The notes: a model not told the origin generated them from the letters alone. A stretch of DNA of 64,000 nt from Larkinella insperata (GCF_026248825.1 NZ_CP110973.1:434001-498000); one strand, 5' to 3'; positions 1-9,571 are shown, numbered from the stretch's first letter. Numbers and translations: made by a program.

Positions 1-2
1 TC

Positions 3-776
3 GACAACGGCCCGGGCATGGCCGACCCTGCGCGCATGATGCAGGACGGCGTTTCGACCACCGGCACGCTGGGAAACGGGCTGGGCTCCATCAACCGGCT
101 GGCCGATCAGTTTCAGCTTTATTCCCAGAAAGGGTGGGGCACCATCCAATTGGCCCGGATTTTTAAAGACCCGGCACCGGATGTTCTTTCGACGGGCGGC
201 TTTGAGTTTCGCTCCCTGCTGGTGCCCAAACCCGGCGAAACCGTCTGTGGCGACGGCTGCTACGTAAAACGCACCCCGGATCACATCAAACTGTTTCTGG
301 GCGACGGCCTGGGGCACGGTCCGGAAGCAAACCGGGCGGTGCTGGAAGCGATCAAGGCCCTGCGTATTTGTCCGCACCACCATCCGGCGGACATCATTCG
401 GTACATTCACCAGTCAGTTACCAAAACCCGGGGACTGGTCGGTTCGGTTATCGTCTTCGACGCGAAAACCCAGCAGTGGACCTGGTGTGGTGTGGGCAAC
501 ATATCAACCCGGCTCAACGGCCCCTCGTATACCAAGAATGTGCTGTCCTACAACGGCATTATCGGCATGAACCTGCCCAATACCATGAACAACCACGTTA
601 TTCCGTTTACCCGCGGGCAGCACGTGGTGATGTGTTCGGACGGCCTGCAATCCCGGTGGGATGTTTCAAAATATCCGCAGATTCACCGGTACGATTTAAC
701 AATTTTGGCGGCTGCCTTGTATAAAGATTACGCCCGACGAACGGATGACACCTCGGTATTGATCGGACGTTTATAA
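3..776 (+). CDS. RsbT/RsbX-like ATP-binding SpoIIE-family phosphatase, 5' truncated
   Basis: The reading frame is open from the left edge, so the N-terminus lies outside the window. The first visible residues DNGPGM, followed by TGTLGNGLGS, are the G1 and G2 boxes of a GHKL ATPase of the RsbT/RsbW anti-sigma class. From about residue 60 (counted from the Met at 18) a PP2C/SpoIIE-type domain follows: GDG (about 79-81), GDGLGHG (about 96-102) and a C-terminal DDTSVLIGRL supply the acidic metal-binding residues. This fits a fused switch kinase plus RsbX-like phosphatase of stressosome modules, which would act in the cytoplasm on STAS-domain partners. The next gene begins 5 bp downstream, so the two are almost certainly co-transcribed. 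The domain calls are firm; the stressosome role is inferred from the family because the RsbR/RsbS partners would lie outside the window. Confidence 0.82.
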   Translation, partial: DNGPGMADPARMMQDGVSTTGTLGNGLGSINRLADQFQLYSQKGWGTIQLARIFKDPAPDVLSTGGFEFRSLLVPKPGETVCGDGCYVKRTPDHIKLFLGDGLGHGPEANRAVLEAIKALRICPHHHPADIIRYIHQSVTKTRGLVGSVIVFDAKTQQWTWCGVGNISTRLNGPSYTKNVLSYNGIIGMNLPNTMNNHVIPFTRGQHVVMCSDGLQSRWDVSKYPQIHRYDLTILAAALYKDYARRTDDTSVLIGRL

Positions 777-781
777 ACAGA

Positions 782-2476
782 ATGGAGGAAATAGCGAAGG
801 TATCCCTTGATAACGAGATGGATTTGATTCTGGCCCACAAACGGACCATGAAGCTGGCTGAACTGGCGGGCCTGTCCCTGGCGTCGCAGACCACGTTTGC
901 CACGGCGGTTTCGGAAGTGGCCCGGTACGCCATGGAGCAGGGCACCCGGCCGCAGCTCACCCTGGGGGCAGTTACCGCCCCCAGAAAGCACTATTTAGCC
1001 GCCAGCATTGAAAGCCCGAATCTGCCCGTAGCCAATCCGCTTCATCAGGGGCTGTTGTACGCCCAGCGACTGGTGGAGAAACTGGAGATCGCCAGCAGCA
1101 CCAAAGGAAACCGAATCACCTTATACTACAACCTGCCTCCAACCCGCAAAATCAGCGACGCTCACCTGACCACCTGGCGGGCGCAGTTCAGTACGGACCT
1201 GCCCCTGTCGGCGTACGATGAGATTAAAAACAAAAACGAGCAGTTGCAGGAACTGGCCGGAAGGCTTCAGGATAGTGAGCAGCATTACAAACGGGTAACC
1301 GACGCCCTGCCTCTCATGATTTTCACGGCCAACCAGACCGGGCAGCTGCTGTACGCCAACGCCTGGGTGAGCGAATTCACCGGGCAGTCCATTCAAAACC
1401 TGAACCAGACTAAATGGGCCAAGGTGATGCACCCGGACGATTATGCCGCCTATTGGAAAGAATGGACCAAACAGGCCGCCAAAGGTCTCCCCTTCCACTA
1501 CGAATGCCGGCTCAAAGAACAGGCCGGTCAAGACTACCAGTGGCACCTTTTCTCGGCGTTGCCCGTGAACAGCGAACCGGCGCGGGTTGCCGCCTGGACG
1601 GGTTTCGCGGTCAACATTCATGCCCAGAAGATTGTAGGGCAGACCTTGCAGGAAAAAGAAGAGCTGGCACTGGCGAAAACCAAACTCGAACAATCGCAGC
1701 GCGAACTGCAGGCAACGGTCAGCGAACTCAACCGGAGTAATGCCGAACTTAGCCAGTTTGCCTACGTGGCCTCGCACGACCTCCAGGAACCCCTGCGCAA
1801 AATTCAGGCGTTTGGTGACCTGCTCATCAGTCAGTATGCCCCCAAACTCGACGAGCCCGGGGCGGATCTGATCACCCGGATGCAGAGTGCGGCCGGACGC
1901 ATGAAAGTCCTGGTAAAGGATCTGCTTTCCTATTCCCGACTCACGACGCAGCAACAGCCGTTTGAACCCCTGAATCTCAACCAGATTCTGTCTGAAGTGC
2001 TCGTTGATATTGAAACCAGCATTCTCCAGAAACAGGCTACGGTAGAAACCCAGCAACTTCCTGTTATTCAGGGCGACCCGCTGCAGTTACGACAGCTTTT
2101 TCAGAACCTGCTGTCCAATGCCCTGAAATTCTCCAATCCCGGCCAGCGTCCGGTTATTCAAATCACCTCTTCCCTACTGCCAGCGGACCAACTCCCCGCG
2201 ACGGTCGTGCCGAACGGTTCGCATACGTACGCTTTTATTTCTGTGACAGACAACGGCATCGGGTTTGAACAGAAATATGAAGACCGTATTTTCCGGTTGT
2301 TTCAGCGGCTGCATGGCAACAGCAAATACCAGGGTACCGGCATGGGACTGGCCATCTGCAAGAAAGTCATCGACAACCACCAGGGATTTATTGCCGTACG
2401 CAGCCAACTGAATCAGGGCAGTACGTTCATGATCTACCTGCCCACGGAGAGCCATCTGACCGGCTCACCAACCTAA
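782..2476 (+). CDS. PAS-domain sensor histidine kinase with RsbT-like N-terminal domain
   Basis: A 564-residue cytoplasmic histidine kinase with no membrane segment. Residues 1-120 resemble the N-terminal part of an RsbT-like anti-sigma ATPase but lack clear G boxes, so this domain probably senses or binds rather than hydrolyses ATP. Residues about 165-285 form a PAS domain (HPDD and a WxGxxxNIH-like end), followed by a coiled coil (about 285-325). The HisKA phospho-acceptor is His332 in ASHDLQEPLRK. The catalytic ATPase domain follows, with the N box QNLLSNALKFS, G1 DNGIGF, F box IFRLFQRLH and G2 GTGMGLAICKK. Start ATG is 5 bp after the preceding stop. It probably passes the stress signal of the upstream module to a response regulator not in this window. 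Confidence 0.88.
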   Translation: MEEIAKVSLDNEMDLILAHKRTMKLAELAGLSLASQTTFATAVSEVARYAMEQGTRPQLTLGAVTAPRKHYLAASIESPNLPVANPLHQGLLYAQRLVEKLEIASSTKGNRITLYYNLPPTRKISDAHLTTWRAQFSTDLPLSAYDEIKNKNEQLQELAGRLQDSEQHYKRVTDALPLMIFTANQTGQLLYANAWVSEFTGQSIQNLNQTKWAKVMHPDDYAAYWKEWTKQAAKGLPFHYECRLKEQAGQDYQWHLFSALPVNSEPARVAAWTGFAVNIHAQKIVGQTLQEKEELALAKTKLEQSQRELQATVSELNRSNAELSQFAYVASHDLQEPLRKIQAFGDLLISQYAPKLDEPGADLITRMQSAAGRMKVLVKDLLSYSRLTTQQQPFEPLNLNQILSEVLVDIETSILQKQATVETQQLPVIQGDPLQLRQLFQNLLSNALKFSNPGQRPVIQITSSLLPADQLPATVVPNGSHTYAFISVTDNGIGFEQKYEDRIFRLFQRLHGNSKYQGTGMGLAICKKVIDNHQGFIAVRSQLNQGSTFMIYLPTESHLTGSPT

Positions 2477-2509
2477 CGAAAAGAAGTCCAAACGCCCGGC
2501 CGAGCAGGC

Positions 2510-2541
2510 TGGAGCAGGCAGCTGAGCAACGGCCTGCTCCA
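2510..2541. terminator. Hairpin between convergent genes, probable terminator
   Basis: A perfect 10-bp inverted repeat (TGGAGCAGGC / GCCTGCTCCA) with a 12-nt loop lies 33 bp after the histidine kinase stop and 78 bp before the end of the convergent susD gene. There is no strong T-tract, so termination efficiency is uncertain. Position between convergent genes is the main support. Confidence 0.45.
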
Positions 2542-2618
2542 ACACTGATTCGGCAAACGCCCCTTTCACTTCCCGGCAGCACCCGCAAAAGGTCAAACCG
2601 TTCTTTCTGCTTTTGGGC

Positions 2619-4217
2619 TCACCAGCCGGAATTCTGGGATAAGTTCGGGTTCAGATCCCGTTCTTTCTGCGGAATGGGCCACAGGTAATGGCGGTTTTTG
2701 TCAAACACCCGGTTAGATGAAACCGCCTGCACCGTGATCAGCTTGCCGGTCTGGTCGGGGTACGTGATGCCGTATACAGGACCCACCATGACTGTTTCGG
2801 CCGTTTTCCACCGGCGGATGTCGAACAGGTGTTGTCCCTCAAAAGCCAATTCCACCGTCCGTTCGCGCCGGACGATCTCCCGCAGAGCAGCTTGGGTAGT
2901 GGCCGTTACGGAAGGCTGCTTCACGTCCGTCCGACCGTTCCGAACGGCATTAATGGCCGCCAGCACCGTGGGATCAATCTGATTGAGCTCGATTCGGGCT
3001 TCGGCGTAGGTCAGCAGAATTTCGGCGTAGCGCAGCAGGATGATGTTGATGCCGCCGTTGGCCGGATTCGCAAAATCTTCCGCGTTAATGTACTTCTTGA
3101 TGTTGAAACCGGTCGTTGAAGCAATGTAGGTGCTGCCAATGGCGTCGGCGGTTCCACTGGTCGGGCGGGGCTGGAAGGTGATCCCGCTGGGCAACGGATC
3201 GCCCTCCAGGATGATGGAAAACCGCAGGCGATTGTCCCGGTTGACGTACGGTTTGGCCGGGTCGTAGCCGCTGGCGGCATCCGTTATCTGTTTCCCGTCA
3301 AGGGTTTCGTAGGTATCCACCAGCGCTTTGGTCGGCACCACGTTGCTGCTGCTGTTTCGCTGGCTGTAGGGCCCCAGGTACGCAAAAACGTTGTTTGGAT
3401 AGGCATCTTTCAGGTACTGTTTGTCAAGAATCACTTCTTTGTTGTTTTCAGCCACATAGCTGAACAGTTTTTCGTAGGATTCGTACAAACCGTATACTCC
3501 CAGTTTCATCACCTGATCGGCTGCGTCGGCCGCTTTCTGATACCGCCCGGCGTACAGGCTGGCCCGGGCCAGCAGCCCCAGTGCCGCACCTTTGGTGATT
3601 CGGCCTTTGTCGGCGGTCCCGTACGAAAGGGGCAGCAGTCCGGCGGATTCGGTCAGTTCCTTGTCCACAAAATTCCAGATTTCCTCCACCGGCGTGCTGG
3701 TCAGGGTCCGCCCCTGCTCAATTGAAACGGAGGATGTAATCAGCGGCACCGACCCGAACAAACTGGCCAATTTGATGTACTGGTAAGCCCGCAGGGTTTT
3801 AGCCTCCCCTTTGTACTGGTTGATCAGCGCCGTGTTGGTCGACGGAATTTTATCCACGTTTTCCAGGAAATAATTGACGGCCCGGATTCCGCGGTAAGCC
3901 CGGCGCCATTCCCCGTAAATCTTGGAACTGGTTGCGTCGTAACTTCCCAGTTCAATGTAGGCTTCCACGTTAAAGTTGGTGTTGGTATGGGCGATGTCGG
4001 TCATCCCGTCCCACGAAATGACGTTGGTGCTGTCCAGGTCGGTGTAGAGCGAATTGACCGCCAGTTTCGCGTCGTTTTCCGTTCTCCAGAAAATATCCAC
4101 GGAAAGCCGGTCGTTCGGCACCGTTTCCAGCAGTTCCCGGTCACAGGCAGTCAGGCCCAGGCCGGCAAAAACTGCCATTCCGGCGTACAAGACGGTTTTG
4201 GTTATATAAGTTTTCAT
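2619..4217 (-). CDS. SusD/RagB-family outer-membrane glycan-binding lipoprotein
   Basis: A lipoprotein of 532 residues. The signal peptide ends in the lipobox GLTAC, so Cys25 would be lipidated and the protein displayed on the outer membrane as the lid of a SusC transporter. The body has SusD hallmarks: an N-terminal TPR-like alpha region (AYQYIKLASLFGSVPL), a RYAEILLTYAEARIELN segment and the C-terminal ERTVELAFEGQHLFDIRRW and YLWPIPQKERDLNPNLSQN ending. An in-frame TTG lies directly after the susC stop, but the ATG 30 bp after that stop gives a standard lipoprotein signal and is chosen. It forms an operon with the upstream susC. The ligand is unknown; no glycoside hydrolase is co-directional next to it. 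Confidence 0.9.
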   Translation of the reverse strand: MKTYITKTVLYAGMAVFAGLGLTACDRELLETVPNDRLSVDIFWRTENDAKLAVNSLYTDLDSTNVISWDGMTDIAHTNTNFNVEAYIELGSYDATSSKIYGEWRRAYRGIRAVNYFLENVDKIPSTNTALINQYKGEAKTLRAYQYIKLASLFGSVPLITSSVSIEQGRTLTSTPVEEIWNFVDKELTESAGLLPLSYGTADKGRITKGAALGLLARASLYAGRYQKAADAADQVMKLGVYGLYESYEKLFSYVAENNKEVILDKQYLKDAYPNNVFAYLGPYSQRNSSSNVVPTKALVDTYETLDGKQITDAASGYDPAKPYVNRDNRLRFSIILEGDPLPSGITFQPRPTSGTADAIGSTYIASTTGFNIKKYINAEDFANPANGGINIILLRYAEILLTYAEARIELNQIDPTVLAAINAVRNGRTDVKQPSVTATTQAALREIVRRERTVELAFEGQHLFDIRRWKTAETVMVGPVYGITYPDQTGKLITVQAVSSNRVFDKNRHYLWPIPQKERDLNPNLSQNSGW

Positions 4218-4247
4218 ACGAATCGAGGGAATCTTCAGGGCTTTCAA

Positions 4248-7200
4248 TCAGAATTGCAGGTTTAATCCAAAGGTGTAGAGGGCCGTTTGCGGGAAATACA
4301 CCGCCCGGCCCGACGGTACTTCCGGGTCCAGGTTCCATTCGTTGAGTTTGGAAATCGTGAACACGTTGGTGGCGGAGGTGTACACCCGAACCCGGTTTAC
4401 CCGCAGCTTACTCGTCAGGCTGGCTGGCAGGTTGTAGGCCAGTTGCACGTTTTTCAGACGGAGGTATGAGCCGTCGATGATCAGCCGGTCGGAAGTAGCC
4501 ACGTTGCGCAGATCAAACTTGACCGGGCGGGGAAACCGGGCACCCGGGTTTTCCGGAGTCCAGTAGTTGTTGGCGTAAATCTCGTGCGTAAACCCTTCCT
4601 GATTGCCCATTTCGGCCAGCGCACCCGCCAGCCGGGCGTCCACTTTAGCCGCACCCTGGAAGAGAATGTTCAGTTCGAAGTTTCGGTAGGAGAAGTCGGC
4701 GTTTACCCCAAAGGTGTATTTCGGAAAAGAATTTCCGATGGTGGTCATGTCGTTGGCGTCAATTTTCCCATCCCCGTTCAGGTCACTGTATTTGACATCA
4801 CCCGGCTTGGTGTTGGAAGCGTACGTCGCCTTATAATCAATGATTTCCGGCTGACTCTGGAAAAGCCCGTCGGTTTTGTACCCCCAGAGTGTGTTGATCG
4901 GCAGGCCCTTGGCAATGATGTACCGGGGGTCAATGTCGGACCCGGCAATGTACGGCCCGGTGCCTTTCAGGTCGACCACCTTGTTTTCGTTGATGCTCAA
5001 ATTTCCGCCCAGGCTGTACCGAAACCCGGAAGCCGCCGGATTACCCCGGTAATTGGCACTGAACTCCCAGCCTTTGTTTTCGACCGAACCGGCGTTCTGC
5101 GGTGGCGCAATCAGACCAACGGTGGCCGGAATATCCAGGTTTAGCAGAATGTCGTCGGTCAGTTTGCGGTAGTAATCCACCGTTACATTCAGCCGCCGGT
5201 TCAGCAGCGAAGCATCCAGCCCCAAGTCCAGCTGGGTGGTCGACTCCCAGCCTAAATTGGTGTTGGCCAACGTGGTCGGGCGGTACCCCTGCACCGGCAA
5301 CCCGCCAAACGTATAACCGTTGGTCGTCAGGGCCGCGTAGTAGCTGTACAAGTCCACCGACTGGTTGCCGGTAATTCCCCACGAGCCGCGCAGCTTCAGA
5401 TCGTTAACGCTGTTGGCCAGCCCCTGCCAGAAGGCTTCTTTCGAGATTCGCCAGCCCGCCGAGAAGGACGGGAAGAAACTGTATTGCCGGGCCCCCGTAA
5501 ATTTGGAAGATCCGTCGTACCGGCCGTTGGCTTCAAACAAATACTTTTCCTGGTAGTCATAGTTGACCCGGCCAAAATACGAGCGCAGGCCATATTGGGC
5601 GTCGTTACCGGCGTTGCTCTTGGTGCCATCGTTGGCCCCCTGCCCGATCGACCCCAGGTCGTTGTTGTAAAACCGTTCGCGGTAGGCCGACAGGAAAGTC
5701 TGGGTGTTGCCAATCTGGGAGTACCCCAGCAAGCCCTTCACGTTGTGCGGCCCGAAGCCTTTTTCGTACGTCAGCAGGCTGTTGATCGTGTATTCGCGCA
5801 GGGTGTTGCGCACTTCCGTCAGCGAGTTGTTGACAACGGTTTTGACGATGTTGGTGTTTTTGTCAACGTTCGTGTAGGCGTTGGTAAAGTTCTTCTGGTA
5901 AATAAACGTTCCCCGGCCCGCAATCTGAGTCGAGAACGTCAGGCCATCCACAAGATCGATATCGCCTTTTACGTAACCGGCCAGGTAGTCGGTATTCTGG
6001 CGCGACATACCGCCGATCTCGTTGTACATCAACGGGTTGTTACCCTGCGTACTCAGTCCGTAGGTTCCATCCGCGTATTTGGGTACGGCCCACAATGAAC
6101 CGTGGAAAAACGTATTCAAAGGTGTAGGATTAGCCCCACTGTTGTTAAACGTCGGGTTATCAGCGCGGCTGTATCGGTAATTGATGTCGCCACTCACCCG
6201 AATTCGTTTGGAAACCGTGTAATCCGAATTCAGACGAAACTCCCCAATTTTGTTGGAATATTCCTTGATAACGCCCTGCTGATCCTGATACCGAACGCTG
6301 AGCCGGGTCCGGAGTGCTTCGGTACCGCCCGCCACCGACAGCGTATGGTTTTGCTGGGGAGCCGCCTGCAGCATGGTTTCAAACCAGGTGTTGGGCAGGG
6401 GGTATTTCTCCCGATCCGTTGCGTTGATGTACGCCTGAATGGATTCCTCCGTAAACCGCGCCGGTAGCGTGGCCCCCGCGTTGGTGTAAGCCCTGACCTG
6501 CAAACGCATGTAATCCTCCAGTCCCATCATTTGGGGCACGTTATTGGATTTCTGAATGGCGTAATAACCGTGGTAATCGACCTGCACCTTGCCGCCTTTA
6601 GCCCGTTTGGTTGTAATCAGCACCACCCCGTTGGTAGCGCGGGAGCCGTAAATGGCCGTCGAAGAAGCATCTTTCAGGATCGAAACCGATTCAATGTCGT
6701 CCGGGTTGATGTCGCTCAGCCGCTGCTCAATACCGTCCACAATCACCAGGGCGTCATTTTTTCCCAGATCGTACCCGCTGGTGCTGCTGCTGTTGATGTT
6801 GAAGGTAGTAATCCCGCGGACCCGGATGTTGGTATTGGACTTCCCCGGCGAACCGCCCTGGTCGAGCACCGTCACCCCCGGCATCAGTCCCTGAAACGAC
6901 TGCTGGACGTTCGACACCGGCCGGCGGGTGATTTCATCGCCACTGATCTGCGAAACGGAGTTCGTCAGGCTGTTGCGCTTCTGGGTGCCGTAACCCACCA
7001 CCACCACTTCCTCCAACTGGCTTTGATCCGGTTCGAGCTGAATGGTCAGGCTGGTGCGGGAACCCACGCGAACTTCCTGCCTTTTGTAGCCCAGAAACGA
7101 GATCACCAGCGTTGCATTCTCATCCGGAACCACGAGTTGAAACTCGCCCTTAACGTCGGTTGACGTTCCCTTGTCGGTTCCTTTCAGGATGACGTTTACT

Positions 7201-7424
7201 CCCGGTAGCCCCTCCCCTTTTTCGTCGGTTATTTTCCCCGTCACCGTCGCGGCCACGTTCTGTTTAGGCGCCGTTACCATATTTGATTTCCGGGGCAGCT
7301 CCGTGAATCGATTGGCCAGGCTCACCTGCGTACCCAGCAGCAGGTAAGCGCTTCCCACAACCAGCCTGTCCCGGATTCTCAGCCGGAGAGCGGTTGTTGC
7401 ATACTTTGATAGATGTAACTTCAT
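4248..7424 (-). CDS. SusC/RagA-family TonB-linked outer-membrane transporter
   Basis: At 1058 residues this has the usual SusC length. After an N-terminal export signal (about 1-38) comes a carboxypeptidase-D-like beta-sandwich (about 60-135, VTGKITDEKGEGLPGVNV), then a TonB-box-like region LEEVVVVGYGTQ and the plug (about 145-265) with the SusC signature IESVSILKDASSTAIYGSR. The remainder is a 22-strand-type beta barrel ending in the outer-membrane C-terminal motif LYTFGLNLQF. It imports an oligosaccharide with energy from TonB-ExbBD, paired with the SusD encoded 30 bp downstream. A candidate promoter and a terminator-like hairpin lie in a leader of about 250 nt. Confidence 0.93.
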   Translation of the reverse strand: MKLHLSKYATTALRLRIRDRLVVGSAYLLLGTQVSLANRFTELPRKSNMVTAPKQNVAATVTGKITDEKGEGLPGVNVILKGTDKGTSTDVKGEFQLVVPDENATLVISFLGYKRQEVRVGSRTSLTIQLEPDQSQLEEVVVVGYGTQKRNSLTNSVSQISGDEITRRPVSNVQQSFQGLMPGVTVLDQGGSPGKSNTNIRVRGITTFNINSSSTSGYDLGKNDALVIVDGIEQRLSDINPDDIESVSILKDASSTAIYGSRATNGVVLITTKRAKGGKVQVDYHGYYAIQKSNNVPQMMGLEDYMRLQVRAYTNAGATLPARFTEESIQAYINATDREKYPLPNTWFETMLQAAPQQNHTLSVAGGTEALRTRLSVRYQDQQGVIKEYSNKIGEFRLNSDYTVSKRIRVSGDINYRYSRADNPTFNNSGANPTPLNTFFHGSLWAVPKYADGTYGLSTQGNNPLMYNEIGGMSRQNTDYLAGYVKGDIDLVDGLTFSTQIAGRGTFIYQKNFTNAYTNVDKNTNIVKTVVNNSLTEVRNTLREYTINSLLTYEKGFGPHNVKGLLGYSQIGNTQTFLSAYRERFYNNDLGSIGQGANDGTKSNAGNDAQYGLRSYFGRVNYDYQEKYLFEANGRYDGSSKFTGARQYSFFPSFSAGWRISKEAFWQGLANSVNDLKLRGSWGITGNQSVDLYSYYAALTTNGYTFGGLPVQGYRPTTLANTNLGWESTTQLDLGLDASLLNRRLNVTVDYYRKLTDDILLNLDIPATVGLIAPPQNAGSVENKGWEFSANYRGNPAASGFRYSLGGNLSINENKVVDLKGTGPYIAGSDIDPRYIIAKGLPINTLWGYKTDGLFQSQPEIIDYKATYASNTKPGDVKYSDLNGDGKIDANDMTTIGNSFPKYTFGVNADFSYRNFELNILFQGAAKVDARLAGALAEMGNQEGFTHEIYANNYWTPENPGARFPRPVKFDLRNVATSDRLIIDGSYLRLKNVQLAYNLPASLTSKLRVNRVRVYTSATNVFTISKLNEWNLDPEVPSGRAVYFPQTALYTFGLNLQF

Positions 7425-7617
7425 AGAATTAATGGATTAATTGAGTATTAATGGCTTGATGCCGGTTAAATACGCGGGTATCAAAGATCGGTAAAATACT
7501 GATTAATAGGCGTGTGCCCTCTGTATCCCTGGTAAGGGCTTCCGGTAACGGTCCTAACCCACAGCACAGAACATCATCCCTATTCCTATATACTTTCTAG
7601 ACAAAAACTTAAAAAGC

Positions 7618-7643
7618 AAAGCCAGCCGCAGAGAACTGGCTTT
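7618..7643 (-). terminator. Terminator-like hairpin in the leader of the first susC
   Basis: On the minus strand, AAAGCCAG and CTGGCTTT form a perfect 8-bp stem with a 10-nt loop, immediately followed by GCTTTTTAAGTTTTTG. This is the form of an intrinsic terminator. It sits about 30 nt downstream of a candidate promoter (7677-7704) and about 195 nt upstream of the susC start, so it could act as an attenuator. It could also just end stray transcription from the upstream operon. Confidence 0.55.
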
Positions 7644-7676
7644 GGCCTGCAAACTTGAATGATTTCTTTCGATCCG

Positions 7677-7704
7677 CAAAAATAAAAGGCACAGCCCGGG
7701 GCAA
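7677..7704 (-). promoter_or_regulatory. Candidate Bacteroidetes promoter for first susC-susD operon
   Basis: On the minus strand the -33 element TTTTTTG is followed by 17 nt and then a perfect -7 element TATTTTTG (consensus TAnnTTTG). Transcription would start near 7672, giving a leader of about 250 nt before the susC ATG. No other gene lies between. Confidence 0.55.
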
Positions 7705-7781
7705 AAAAGTCATAATTTACAATCATTAACTTGCAATATCCTATTCGTATGGCGTAAGCCTTCAGCCCTGTTTAAACGATA

Positions 7782-7821
7782 AAGGAGCAGCCAATGGATT
7801 TTTACCATAAAGCTGCTCCTT
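7782..7821 (-). terminator. Terminator of the second susC-susD operon
   Basis: A perfect 10-bp inverted repeat (AAGGAGCAGC / GCTGCTCCTT) with an extra inner ATGG/CCAT pairing begins about 50 bp after the stop of the susD gene ending at 7871. On the minus strand it is followed by TATCG; the T-tract is short. The rest of the 446-bp gap between the two operons holds the leader features described separately and no convincing gene. Confidence 0.65.
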
Positions 7822-7870
7822 GAGGAAGTGATGAATAACCGGCTCCAAAAGCCGGAACGCTGCTCCCGGA

Positions 7871-9529
7871 CTAGTTTTGCGTTAATACATTGGCACCCAT
7901 GATGTCAATCTGGGCCTGCGGAATGGGGAAGTATTCATTTTTCCCTTTTACAAACGTAGAACCCGACAAGTACGTGCGCTTCTGACTTTCCTTGGCGATG
8001 TAGGCGTTCAACACCTGATCGGCCACACCCCAGCGCACCAGGTCAAAGAAGCGGTGGCCTTCCATCGCCAGCTCCACCCGACGCTCAAACCGGACCGCTT
8101 TGCGGGCGTACTCCTGGTTGGCAAAGGCCGGGTACGGCTTGACCAGGTAATTGGCCGCGGGTTTCCCGCTGGCGTCCATGACCACCACATTCCCGGCGCG
8201 GGTCCGGATCTGGTTGACGATTTTTAACGCCGTGGCCAGGTCGTTTTCCTCCACGGCCACTTCGGCGCGCATCAGCAGCAGGTCCGAGAACCGGAAAGCC
8301 CGGTAGTTGTTGGCGTTGGCCCGGGGCGATTCGGCACCGGCGTTTTCCCCGCTGTAGGCAAAGAATTTCTTGAACGTATACGGTCCCCCGAAGCTCTGGT
8401 CACGAATCCAGTTCCGGCCCGGATGCACGCCCCAGTTCAGAAACGGAATACCCCGGCGGCCCACCGTCCAGTCCAGGCGGGGGTCGAGCGTGCCTTCGTA
8501 GGGCGTAAACGCATCGGCAGACGCCAGACCTTCGTCATTCTTTACGTCCGCGTTGTTGAACGTATCGAGCAGCGGCAACCCGTTGGCGTCGGTTTTGAAC
8601 GCGTTCACCAGATTCTGGGACGGCTGGTAAAAACCGCAGCAACCGCCCGGCGCCGACCCGTACGGAAAGTTCCAGTTGTCGCCCCAGCTTCCGTTTTCTC
8701 CGACTCCACCGTCGCCAACCGACATCTGCACTTCAAACACCGACTCGCTGTTGTTCTCGGTCGGAATCCGGAAGTTGTCGTGAAAGCTCGTCACCAGCGC
8801 GAACGGACCATTATTAATCACATCGTCGAGCAGCGGTTTGGCAGCTGCGTAATCCTGCTGGTACATGTGGGCTTTGGCCAGGTAGGCTTTGGCTGTCCAT
8901 TTGCTGACGCGGCCCACCTGCGCCTTGGTGGCCGCAACATTGTCGATGGCATACTGCAAATCCGCTTCAATCAACGGCCAGATGTCCTTGTCGTTGGGCA
9001 GGTTGATGAAATCGGTTACGGTTTCGTCGACGAAAGGCACGCGGTTCCAGATTTTCTTGGCTTCAAAATGGTACCACGCCCGCAGAAAACGGGCTTCACC
9101 GGCCGCCTGCGCCTTTTCGGCTTCGTTCATATCCGTAACTTTCGGCAGCAGCTTCAGCACGTCGTTGGCCCGCGAAACCCCGTCGTACAGGGTTACCCAT
9201 TTGTCGTTGTAAAGCCCCAGGTCGGCCTGAAATGAATACCGTTCGAGGGTGGTTATCTGGGCCTGATCGCCCACGTCGCTGCCCTTGTAGGCATCGTCCG
9301 ACGCCACGGAGCCGAAGATCCAGTTGCTAACCGAGGAAGTCGTACTGAAGCCGGAACCGACGCCGTCCAGCAGGCTGTAAGCGGCAATCAGGACGGCATT
9401 GACCCCGTTTTTATTCGATAACAGCTGCTGGTTGGCTACCCCCAAGGGCGTTTTCTCCAGAAAGGTTTCGCTGCACGAGCTCATGAGCCCCATGCAAACC
9501 GTGGTTATAAGCAAGAACTTCTTTTTCAT
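7871..9529 (-). CDS. SusD/RagB-family outer-membrane lipoprotein
   Basis: A lipoprotein of 552 residues with the lipobox LMSSC at residues 15-19. SusD-family features include FLRAWYHFEAKKIWNRVPFVDE, the TPR-like KAYLAKAHMYQQDYAAAKPLLDDVI segment, FRFSDLLLMRAEVAVEEND and the C-terminal ELAMEGHRFFDLVRWG and EYFPIPQAQIDI. It begins 42 bp after its partner susC on the same strand. It would bind a glycan at the cell surface and hand it to the transporter; the substrate cannot be told from sequence alone. A hairpin terminator follows the stop. Confidence 0.92.
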   Translation of the reverse strand: MKKKFLLITTVCMGLMSSCSETFLEKTPLGVANQQLLSNKNGVNAVLIAAYSLLDGVGSGFSTTSSVSNWIFGSVASDDAYKGSDVGDQAQITTLERYSFQADLGLYNDKWVTLYDGVSRANDVLKLLPKVTDMNEAEKAQAAGEARFLRAWYHFEAKKIWNRVPFVDETVTDFINLPNDKDIWPLIEADLQYAIDNVAATKAQVGRVSKWTAKAYLAKAHMYQQDYAAAKPLLDDVINNGPFALVTSFHDNFRIPTENNSESVFEVQMSVGDGGVGENGSWGDNWNFPYGSAPGGCCGFYQPSQNLVNAFKTDANGLPLLDTFNNADVKNDEGLASADAFTPYEGTLDPRLDWTVGRRGIPFLNWGVHPGRNWIRDQSFGGPYTFKKFFAYSGENAGAESPRANANNYRAFRFSDLLLMRAEVAVEENDLATALKIVNQIRTRAGNVVVMDASGKPAANYLVKPYPAFANQEYARKAVRFERRVELAMEGHRFFDLVRWGVADQVLNAYIAKESQKRTYLSGSTFVKGKNEYFPIPQAQIDIMGANVLTQN

Positions 9530-9571
9530 GATTGATGAGCCGGTTGACCGGGCAGAATATAAAGTCGTTAA

